This document shows positions 54,930 to 64,000 of a stretch of DNA of 64,000 nucleotides, piece after piece. The position numbers and the translations under genes were made by a program. Numbering within the stretch: position 1 is the first letter of the stretch; each line of letters starts with the position of its first letter. The notes beneath the pieces are model-generated. The model was not told the DNA's origin. It ran no database searches and saw only the letters and a program-made list of their open reading frames with translations. The DNA is from Anniella stebbinsi (lineage: Eukaryota > Chordata > Lepidosauria > Squamata > Anniellidae): positions 294,692,654 through 294,756,653 of the forward strand of contig JARDYH010000001.1 of the NCBI GenBank assembly GCA_029215795.1. Direction: 5' to 3'.

Positions 54930-55809
54930 GACATTACCCCTTTTCTTGCATGAATTGCATGAAGGGGCATCACACAATTAGAGGAAATGGGGCCAGGCTG
55001 CTGTTCCTGCCTCTACCTGTTTGTATGTTGGTGTGGTCTGACTCCATTGGGAAAGACTCCAGACATGTTTCTAAAGATAAAGAGATTCCAGTGAAGGAGT
55101 TAGCGAAGTTAGTATGCGCCCAAAATATGATGTCAACAACAACATATACATTATTCATTTTGTGTGAAATTGCTTTATATGCTTGCTTTTATGTTATGTT
55201 TTGAAAGTTCAAAATGGCAAAAAGAGCTCTGGGAGATGAGCACAGGAGAACATGTTATCACTAGCATGAAACCAATCTTTAATGGCTTTTGAATAATTCA
55301 TTCTTATTAGACATTCAAGCTGTCATTTTAAAGGTTACATAAAACATGCATCAATCTTGCAAAAAAGAGAGAACGAAAGTAGTAAATATGCAGTGGATAG
55401 TAACACCTCAGCAAAACACACACTGCAAGCTACATCATATTTGCAGAGAAAGCACTCGGACTTGACTTTTATATATATGGTGCTTGGAGTTCCATTCAGT
55501 ACTGAAAGGTTGAAATGCCTCACAGAAGTGGATTTCTCCTATTGGTACTGGTAACAGTGTAGTTCCAAGAGATTCTCAACTTGGGCCTCTTTTTTCCCTT
55601 ATGCATGGGGATTGAGTGGAAAGAAGAGATGTTACACAAAGTTTATAATTTTCTTCCCATGAGATATTGGCAGGGAAAGAAGGAGGGAGGGAATTATCAG
55701 AGACGTTCATTCCAGAAGTAGAGGTTTGCATTTGTCAATATCCCAGAAAACTAATTCACATGGTGAGTCACTTGTCCTGGTTTTGTCCAAGACACCCCAC
55801 CCCAAACAC
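54930..55809. other. Unassigned sequence
   Basis: Frames of 62-84 codons show no domain. No gene is called. Confidence 0.4.
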
Positions 55810-56355
55810 AATGGCTGAATTTGGACAACACATTAAGCAACTGGGGGGGGGGCACAATCATCAGTTGTGTTGCTTATTGTGTTATGTGGAGGGTAACACA
55901 CCATTCACAAACTACTGACGGTATGCTATTCCGCCCAAATAAGCAACTGACAGAAACAACTGGCTTGCAAGTTGTTTAGCTCGAAACCAGTTGTTTAAAG
56001 TGTTGTGTGGAGGGGTGAATGTGTTAATGGTGTGTGGTTAGTGGGTTAAAACACAAGCCCATAGAGGCAGGCAGCAAGAGCGACCAAAGCGGCGGCTGCC
56101 ACTCTGCTACAACTGGTGCAACTTGCAGAAGCTGCTGGGATAGAACTGGGAGGACTGAGGGAGGAGGAAGGGTGAGGAGAGGGGTGGGGGCTGTGTCAGT
56201 CAAATGCTTGGTTGACTATTAGTCCACTCAACACCAGTCCCAACCACCCACAGTTGTGTAGGAATACGTTGTGTGGGGAGTACCCACAAAATAACCAACT
56301 GTGAGTTGGCTACTCAACCCACCGTTGACTAATATGTTGTCCGAATTCAGCCAAT
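55810..56355. mobile_element. Harbinger-like non-autonomous element, 3-bp TSD
   Basis: The element is 55813-56352 (540 bp). It starts GGCTGAATTTGGACAACACA, and its inverse right end reads GGCTGAATTCGGACAACATA (23 bp, 2 mismatches). A 3-bp AAT flanks it (55810-55812 and 56353-56355). Inside, CAACACA, GTTGTGTGGAGG and CAACCCA words recur in both orientations. The middle (56060-56200) is GC-rich and unrelated. No transposase. Confidence 0.7.
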
Positions 56356-57019
56356 TACTTGTAAGAAAGGAACACAACACAGGAATCCTAAAAATCCACT
56401 AAATGGGTTGAAAAAAGACATGGTGAAACAAACAAACATGTAGTGAAACAATAATGGGTCCACCTTTCCCCCCATAAAACTGATATTGAACCACAACATT
56501 ATTGATCACTTTTTAGGGTGGTGTGATAATATTAAGTGTGAAGTGAATCAAACAGGGCTTGGTCCTGTTCATGAAATACCCACAACTCAACCCACATATC
56601 TCAACCCATGCAGAGCATATGGCTGCCACATGGAGGGTATGTGTCATTTTTGTTAGCATTGCCTCCCATGTGAATTGGATTGCCTGAAGATTTACACACC
56701 TTTAAAAAAAAGGAGAAGAAGCTGCTGTCCATGGGAAGGCAGCCAACACCACAGGTGAGCCTCCATGTGCCAGCCTTATCATAGAGGTGCTAGTCGTTAG
56801 TTTCAAATCAGTGCTCAAAAACCACAGCCTACGTAATGTGACAGATTTCTTGCAAGAAAGCCTAACTTGACGATTAAGCCAAAGTTAAATTTTGAAAATG
56901 TGCGAACACAAATCAATTATTTGTTAAACAATCTCAATGTAACTCACAAATGATCCCCAGCTCAGCTCCAATTAGGAGCCAGACACTTTGGTTTCGCTTT
57001 GCATTTGTGCAGTGCCAAG

Positions 57020-57033
57020 GTTTCCTAGACAAC
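57020..57033. promoter_or_regulatory. Candidate RFX X-box
   Basis: GTTTCCTAGACAAC is an imperfect palindrome fitting the RFX form GTTNCC-NN-GNNAC. It is preceded by a repeat-free stretch containing AGCTCAGCTCCAATTAGGAG. Sequence match only. Confidence 0.3.
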
Positions 57034-57623
57034 AGCAAAATAACTATAATACTGGGTAAAGTGCTGCTGTATGAAGCTGAATAATCCTTTCTTACTTAAT
57101 CGAATTGGAAAAGAACCCTTGTATTATTAAATGTTTGTTAGTTTCCTAAGGCACATAAAATATAATTATTTGCTTATTAAAAGCATTTGGAAAGCTTGTC
57201 ATACATAATTTTGAATTTAAGTAATGTCTATCACTAAGTAATCTAGGCATTCTATTGGGCACTGCCAGACTTTCTTCCAGCCCTTTGATATTTGACAACA
57301 TGACCACAATATTGAACTTACAGGACCCTAGAAACCTTGCTTTAACAATCATTCATGGTGCATTTTCACTCCAGGAGTATCTTCCTATCCCATTACTACT
57401 TAATCCCTTTATAATCCAATCAACCTCTGTAGCATCATGTCAGCTCCTCCTGTCAACACTGTAAGCCTGTAATATTTCATTGCCAAAGAAGAATCCCAGC
57501 TTCCATTTCTAGAGATGCTATAATTCCTACCCTTGACCCAGCTTAGTCAAGGATTCACCTTCAATTAGCATAACTGCATTAAAAAGACAGATTCCATATT
57601 CGTCACGATTTATTTTTCAGAGA

Positions 57624-57635
57624 ATGCAAATTAAT
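57624..57635. promoter_or_regulatory. Candidate POU octamer with homeodomain site
   Basis: ATGCAAATTAAT joins an octamer (ATGCAAAT) to a TTAAT core in an unbroken AT-rich, repeat-free stretch. Weak on its own. Confidence 0.2.
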
Positions 57636-58335
57636 GTATATCTGTCATTTAAGAAGTTGCTGTAAAATGCCTAATATGGAAAATACATCGTATGAGCAGT
57701 ACAGATTTTTTAGAGATCATAGTATCTTTAGCAGAAATAAATGTAAATCAGGTTTTAGTATTAATATAATTAGAATCATATTTTCCTATTTCTGTGTCTG
57801 AAATCCATTACAGGTTCCCTGAGTAATTTTGTTTTACTACTTGTCTTTATGCTGAGCAATTAAGCCTTCTTCAAGAAACCCTGAACCAGAAACAGCACTT
57901 TGTTCAATACATTTCTTTTTTAAAAATAAGTTTTGCTGTCAAACCTATAGAAGTAATAGTAGGGATTTTTCATTATTTTTCTAGCAAAATACGGCATGCA
58001 CTGCTAACTGACTCTATGGGCTTTATCTATCAAGCTGAGCTTTACATGTTGCACTCTCATTTCTGGATAAAATGAATAATATGAACCACTAACTGACTTG
58101 CATGCTCAGGAGAGGGCCTCCCTCACACCTCTGTCCTGCTGTAGCCCCCTATGCTCCCCGAAGCACCAGCCCTAGGTTTCGGGGACCCTCCAGCACAGTG
58201 TTTGATGCAGTGCAGAGGTGACCCACCACTGCATGAGAAGAAACACCTTTTCACTCACACAGAGCAAGTTTTTCGACAGGGAATTTGTCATTTCTTTGTC
58301 ATGTTTTGTCAAGTTTATAAACTGCGATATACAGT

Positions 58336-58545
58336 TAAGAACATAAGAAGAGCCATACTGGATTAGATGAAAGGCCTATCTAGTCTAGCATCCTGTTCTC
58401 ACAGTGGCCCTACTGCTTGGTTCCTGAAGAACTGGTATTAAGAGCTATGTTGCCTCTGAATCTAGAAGTTATATATGGCCAACATGACTAATAGGTATTA
58501 ATACCCTTATCCTCCATGAATTTGTTAAATTTCTGAAGACATAGC
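58336..58545 (-). mobile_element. CR1-type LINE 3' end, antisense
   Basis: TTAAGAACATAAGAAGAGCC is the antisense of the ATGTTCTTATG tail. CATCCTGTTCTCACAGTGGC follows, then ATCCTCCATGAATTTGTTAA, the antisense CR1 3' untranslated sequence. No target duplication seen. Confidence 0.75.
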
Positions 58546-58674
58546 TGAGTGATAGCACAGGAGTACATCTACTTGTATAGGCTCCTCACAAAATTCAGAA
58601 CCCTGATTGTTTCCTGCAGCAGATGCCCACCATCCAATGTATGAAAGATGACTGAACTGTGGAAGATGATGGGG

Positions 58675-59125
58675 AAAGGGAATTGCGATGTTTCACTGTT
58701 TTATACTATTTATGTATCTGTTATGTGAATGCTGTTTAGACTTCATATGGTAAGGCTGTTAAGTACTTAATTCTGTTGGGAGGGGAGGGAGTGAATGGAA
58801 TGTTGGAGTGAATGCTGATTGGCTGTTGGATTCAAGTGTGTGAAGGGTAAAGGCAGTTAAAAATCAGTTGGTAGTTAGTTAGTAGTTGGTAGCTGAGAGT
58901 GTGAGAGAGTCCGGGTTAGTCTGCTGAAGAGGATAGATTAGTGCAGGTTTTGCGTTTTATTATTTTGGGAATGAGAGGGAGCAGGAGGAGTTAGATTAGA
59001 CTTTGGAGGGTACAGTAGGCAAGGTTACATGACATATTAGTTGTAACAACCAAGTACTGAAGCAAATGAAACCACAAGCTTGATCAAATGTGTGAATTTA
59101 CTTGTTAAATAAAAGTTGTTGTTTT
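58675..59125 (+). other. Possible solo LTR or promoter-like relic
   Basis: A G/T-rich stretch with short direct repeats (AGTTGGTAGTTAGTTAGTAG), then GAGAGTGTGAGAGAGTCCGG, ending with an AATAAA signal (TTAAATAAAAGTTGTTG near 59104). The layout recalls the U3-R-U5 of a long terminal repeat. No TG...CA ends or target duplication could be fixed. Confidence 0.25.
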
Positions 59126-59129
59126 TTTC

Positions 59130-60550
59130 ACCAGAGGTAAGGTACTGAATATAGGGTGGCAGGAGAGTAAAAGGGTGATGCTCAGGTGGCAACAGAAAGG
59201 AAAAATAATCCATAGAGTGGGAAGCCATATATTGACTGCGTTCATGGTTGGGATTCTTTAAAGAGAAACATAAAAAGACTCTCAAGGTGAGTGGGTCACG
59301 TGACAGGAATTTTTCCTCGTTCCACCTTCTCCTGCATGACCCCCCCCCCCCATGCAATCTCTTATATTGTACTGGAGGGTAACTTTTCAAAGGCTGCAGC
59401 AGGGAGGAGGAATCAGTGAAAATCCCTTCCTTCTTTCCTCCAGCAGGAGCATTCTATGAGCATTCTGCTTACAGAAACTTTGGATCCAACGCATAGAGTT
59501 TAAATGTGTCTTTTCCCATTTTTTTGAACCCTGTAGGAAGAAAGGTTGCTTGGGAGTGGCGAAAATGAGAAAAAGTGGGTGGGGGGCAGGGAGAAGCATC
59601 CCCCATCACTCCCCACTCAAAATTCTGCCAAAGCTGCTTTACTTTTCTGTTTTGCATGTAATGTATAATATATTCAATTTCCTGAGTGTGAGGTGCAGGC
59701 CACAAACCTCTAAAGCCCTCCGTCTATTGTGACCGTATTAATCTCGAAGAATTTTGAACAGCAGTTGAATTTCAGGCATGATGTGAACAGCATTTTATGC
59801 AAAGTTAATTGCTAGAACCATTCCCTATTACAGTCTGCATCAAGGAAATGTAGCCATTTAATCACTGAATGGAAGCCAAAATATCCCCAACTAAGCTTTG
59901 CTTTCAATCACTGGTACATTAAACAGAGATATTAATTAGACTGTAACCAATGCATCAGTGTTTGGCAAATTACAGGATTATCACAAACAATTACAAAGAT
60001 GTTAAGTATTTGGAAAATGTTCAGTCAATATTTGGGGCTGATATTGCCTTTTGTTTCTTAATTCAAGAAGAAAAATGATAGTTACATAACAAAATTAATT
60101 TCTAAACCTTTTACTCGGGATAAGTGTTTTTTTAAAAAATTAAAATAACTTAAAAGTATTTTTAGGGTAATCATTTTTTTGCATAATTCTCTGACATTTT
60201 ATTTGTTAGTAGTAGTATTCTAATAAAGATAAAATTTCAAATATGTTATAATTCATTTTTAGACATACCATTATAAAGATTTCCAATGGAAGTTAAGTAA
60301 TTTTTAGAATATATGGAAAATATGAGTTTCTGAAATCTGTTTTAGGTACAGTGGACTCAAAGGAGACTATATTATTTTACTGTGTATGTGTATTTTAATC
60401 ACTCTTGTATCCCACCCTTCTTCAACGAGCGCTGGGAGGTTGGTTTTTATAGGAGTACCTCATTTTTAGCCTTGCAACAATATTTTTAAGATTATGCTAC
60501 AAGAACATCACTAGCACAAGCTCATCCCTGACCAGGAATTTTAATCTAAG
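59130..60550. other. Unassigned AT-rich sequence
   Basis: A poly-C run at 59341-59351. The block 59760-60060 is repeat-free and contains TTAATTAG words. No coding signal. Confidence 0.4.
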
Positions 60551-60554
60551 AGTG

Positions 60555-60642
60555 CAATGCTATAAGTGTCTACTCAGAAACAAGTTCCATAGCGTTCAAG
60601 AGGGCTTACACCCAGGTAAGTGGATATAAGATTGCAATCTCT
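60555..60642. repeat. CAATCCTATG short repeat, well preserved
   Basis: Runs GTGCAATGCTATAAGTGTCT, ACTCAGAAACAAGTTCC, GGGCTTACACCCAGGTAAGT, ATAAGATTGCAATC. Confidence 0.7.
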
Positions 60643-61039
60643 CCCATCTAAAGACAGGTGAGCTTTTGTCTTAACCGCATGTGTTGGGCTATACAATGCT
60701 ATGATCTAGTCGCTTTTAATAGCTACATGACAGGCAGAAACTCAACAGGTGCAGCCTTCCCCATCGCTATGCCAAGAAAATATTTGTTTATCTATTTCTG
60801 CCCATCATGATGCTGTTATACACACAGAAGCTCTGGACATTTTCTTTTTTTATTATTGAAAAAGGATAGGTCAGGGCAATGCTTCCACCTTCAGAACATA
60901 CATCAATTGTTCTGGGAAAAATACTACTAATAATATTCCAATAATCTCCAAATTACCACAGTTACTCTTTGTATTTAGAGCCACAGAATGCAGCCCAGCA
61001 TGGCTTCTAGCATTTGTTCATGTGTGAATTGCAACATGC

Positions 61040-61147
61040 CTCAACCTTATCTGAGAGTAAGCCCCAGTGAACACAAAGGCTTATGCACACTTACCTGGGA
61101 GTAAGCCTCATTGGACGTATTTCTACTGAAACTGTATAGGATTGTGC
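61040..61147. repeat. CAATCCTATG short repeat, well preserved
   Basis: Contains AGTAAGCCCCAGTGAACAC, CTTACCTGGGAGTAAGCCTC and ATAGGATTGTGCTG. It appears to be one and a half head-to-tail units, since the AGTAAGCC block occurs twice. Confidence 0.7.
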
Positions 61148-61149
61148 TG

Positions 61150-62590
61150 TTACTTAACAGTTGTATTGTGTCAAGGAATAACAATATCACAGATCAAGGT
61201 GTTTGGTTTTTACAGATTTATATACATCAATTTTAGAGTTCATTTTACTGAAACTGGGGGGAAATGTGTTGTCTACTCTGTCCTCCCTTCTCAATTAACC
61301 CCACTTAAACTTATTTTTCAGTTTTTAAACCCAACAGCTATTACATAAAGGAGGGGGGACTAATTTCTCCTTATGGTGCTGGTACTGCACAGAATGAGCA
61401 TCATGGGATCCATAAAAATGCTATTTACTGCAATCAGCAGATGAGTGATGAAACAGTAATGACAGCCTGTAGTAGCCTTCATTTTCCATCCAGTCAACAC
61501 CCCTGGCTGCTAGAGTTCTATGGATCATTAATTATTCCATGCACTCTGTCCCTGAGCCTTCTGCTCAATTCTACTGGTCAATTTATTTTAAACTTTAAAT
61601 ACCTTCATGACTGATGAAAGTACAGCATGGCAAAAGATCAGTCCTCATCCCTGTAATCTGTGTATAGCAAATAGGTGGTTTCAGAAATACAATTTTCGTT
61701 ATCCAGAATGTATAATAAACATAGTTCATGTGTAATATATCATTGGAATGTGTTCTCTAATAGATTTGAGTTTTGGGTCTCAGTCACAGTAATGTAGAGT
61801 AATTAGGTTGGATCCAAAGACACCCTTCCTCCAGTGGAAGAGGCCTTGCTTTGATGGAAGACTTTTCTATCAGAGGAAGGGAACCTCTAGATGCAATTCA
61901 AAGCATTTAATCGGAGATAAATAGTGTTGATACCTGAGATCTAAATATAGTTATGCTATCTTCACACAAAAGTATTTTACTGCAGCCCTAGTTATATGTT
62001 ACACCTGAATACTTAATTCATGATCAAAGATTAGTCATAAACTAGGATTTGAAATTATGGTTTAAAGACCATTTGGTACTATCCTGAGGGGTTTTTTTAT
62101 GTCTTGTATGTTTACAGCATTAGTTTGGTTGTTGTCAAACTGACCCATTATCTAGTCATCAGCCATTTTTGGTAATAATATCCTTCAGTTGTCGTCACTT
62201 ATGATTACTGTTCACTTTGCACCTATTTACATAATTCCCTCTAGGTTTGAAATTATTCCCAAGAGCACTTGGAAACAGGCTTTCCACAGGTAATTAAATC
62301 TTCACCATAATTTCTCACCAGCTTCTTAAAATGTGGGAATTCACAATGTAGGTTTCAGTTACCACTAATGAAAAATGATGACTCCTTGGCAGGAAAACAG
62401 AAGACTGTACATATGGTCGAGACAGAGTGTGAGGCTGAAAAAGCTCAACACTGGAAAAAATTAGAAACATACAAAGTGTCTTCCTAGGATTTCATATCAT
62501 CAGGTCAGAGGTCAATGAATTTAAGAAATCAATATAATCCATCCAGGTATTTTATGAAATTAATGTAATGCAATCTGGATATTATTTCTT
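61150..62590. other. Unassigned AT-rich sequence
   Basis: No gene or mobile element recognised. Confidence 0.4.
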
Positions 62591-62593
62591 TTA

Positions 62594-63080
62594 TTTATTT
62601 TATTACATTTGTATACCGCCCCATAGCCGAAGCTCTCTGGGCAGTTTACATAAGATTAAAACAATTAAAAACAATATACAAAAATTAAAACAACAAAAAC
62701 ATACAATATACACATAATATACACATACATATAAAACCACTGTAATAACTTTAAAGAGCTATAAACCTAAAAATAAACTAAACCCAGGCTCATCAGATAT
62801 TGCTAAATGCCTGAGAGAAGAGGAAAGTCTTGACCTGGCACTGAAAAGACAACAACGTTGGCGCCAGGCGGGCCTCGTCAGGGAGATCTTTCCACAATTT
62901 GTGGGCCACCACAGAGAAGGCCCTCTCCCTTGTTGCTGACCTCTGAGCTTCCCTCGGAGTAGGCACTCGGAGGAGGACCTTAGATGTTGAACGTAGTGTT
63001 CGGGTAGGTTCATGTCGGAAAGGTGTTCCATCAGGTATTGTGGTCTCAAGCCGTGTAAGGGTTTATAGGTTAAAAGAAGA
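62594..63080 (-). mobile_element. L2-like LINE 3' end
   Basis: The minus-strand sequence has KPLHGLRPQYLMEHLSDMNL and the remainder of the same C-terminal block in another frame, matching 12546-13080. The 3' end is the CCGCCC hairpin (GTATACCGCCCCATAGCCGA on the plus strand) with a TTTA tail. It ends at TTTATAGGTTAAAAG with no clear duplication. Confidence 0.85.
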
Positions 63081-63970
63081 AAAGAATAAAAATTGTAACT
63101 TTCCAGTTCTGTTCCCAAATCTCTCAGTATTTCTCTTCTTTCTCTTTGTTTCATTCTTTTTTGGTTATTATTGATACTCAGAAAAGTTTGTGTATCAATA
63201 AGCTGAGTATCAAAGATCTGAGCTGTTAAAGAATTTTTAATTCAAAAAAGCTTAAAGCCCACAATTCTTTTGTGAAAAAGAGAGATCAGAAATGTTTCAT
63301 CATGTTTTTGGATGCAAGCTTTTGCCTTACAGTCCCCATCTTGCATTCAGTCAACACATGGAGGGAAGGGGAGTCATAGCTGCTGGCCCCATCCTTGCCA
63401 TGCATGCAACTGCTGGCTGCACTGATGTCTGTGCATTGGGAAGAATGAAAGAAAAGGCAAATACGACTGAACCATGGTTGGTCAAATCTCCCCAATATAA
63501 TATGTACAGCTATACACATAAAGAGGCTCTTCTTATTTTCTGTGCAGCACATCAAGGTCAGACAGCAATGTCATTGAATGCATGGAGGTTGGGGGAAGGG
63601 GCTGCCAGTGTGATCCCACTTTCCTCAATGCACTGACTGAATGTGTGAAAGAGTAATGTGAAAAGAGAGTTTATTAATCCAATATTTGGGTACATAAACG
63701 CTAAAGCCCTTGAACAAATATGGAAGCTATTTATGAAAGTTCTCTATTAAAGTTGATATGATCCATTCTTTTAACTTCTTTCCCAAAGACAATTTGAGTC
63801 AGGCACCCTCCATCATGCCTCAATGCCGCTCTGACATCCACTAAGCCACCAGCTACCAACTGCCACTGATGAGAGAGAGAGGAAATAGCAGCCTGTTCAT
63901 TATGCTTAGATCCAGCTCCATGAGCTGCTGACCAATCTAGTACCTGAGGTTCCTTTTGTTTTCCCCCTCC
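63081..63970. other. Unassigned sequence
   Basis: A 114-codon plus-strand frame (63292-63636) overlaps an 89-codon minus-strand frame. Neither has a recognisable domain. Confidence 0.4.
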
Positions 63971-63974
63971 TTCC

Positions 63975-64000
63975 TAGGGTGACCAGACGTCCGGATCCCC
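63975..64000. mobile_element. hAT-like terminus cut by the window edge
   Basis: TAGGGTGACCAGACGTCCGG begins with the same ten bases as the MITEs at 1864 and 19498 but then diverges. It is probably a sister family; the element continues beyond the window. Confidence 0.5.

Larger units (their letters stand above)
56356..58334. other. Repeat-poor AT-rich region
   Basis: Nearly 2 kb with no recognised transposon. It holds an X-box-like word at 57020-57033 and an octamer/homeodomain word at 57624-57635. It may contain conserved non-coding elements. Confidence 0.35.

Overview
The window is vertebrate intergenic DNA, most likely from a squamate reptile (lizard or snake). The evidence is the repeat mixture. 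There are CR1-type LINEs with ATTCTATG or ATGTTCTT tails, and L2-like LINEs whose 3' ends carry a CCGCCC...GGGCGG hairpin and AAAT or AAT tails. There are also Penelope-like and restriction-like-endonuclease LINE relics, MIR and tRNA-derived SINEs, hAT-like and PIF/Harbinger-like MITEs, and abundant GATA, GA and TCTA microsatellites. I found no host protein-coding exon, tRNA, rRNA or CRISPR array. Nearly every open frame over 60 codons is either a retrotransposon fragment or a chance frame in GC-rich repeat DNA.

Region by region: 0-12 kb holds decayed L2-like and CR1 fragments, a palindromic hAT-like MITE with an 8-bp target duplication, a LINE insertion with a 15-bp target duplication, and a Harbinger-like element nested in an older repeat. 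10.7-14 kb holds two L2-like copies, one with a nearly complete reverse transcriptase on the minus strand, and a LINE endonuclease relic. 15-34 kb is mostly AT-rich unique sequence with microsatellites, CR1 and SINE relics and three more copies of the palindromic hAT-like MITE; one of these contains a CpG-rich Harbinger-like insertion. 34.9-35.3 kb is a Penelope GIY-YIG relic.

35.6-42.6 kb is the most structured part. A 1.55-kb CpG-rich hAT-like element made of four tandem palindromes lies about 0.6 kb upstream of an L2-like LINE insertion. A 2.63-kb block covering most of the element plus the first part of the LINE is tandemly duplicated at near identity, and the LINE is bounded by an unusually long 44-bp target duplication. 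A second copy of the CpG-rich element lies inverted at 49.7-51.2 kb with its own 8-bp duplication. 42-64 kb is otherwise sparse: MIR, CR1 and L2 relics, two Harbinger-like MITEs, and AT-rich stretches with the texture of conserved non-coding DNA.

Nothing here forms a gene pathway. The interest lies in the transposon families, their nesting order, the tandem duplication, and the palindrome-array element, which may be poorly described. All family assignments were made by eye from motifs, terminal repeats and target duplications.
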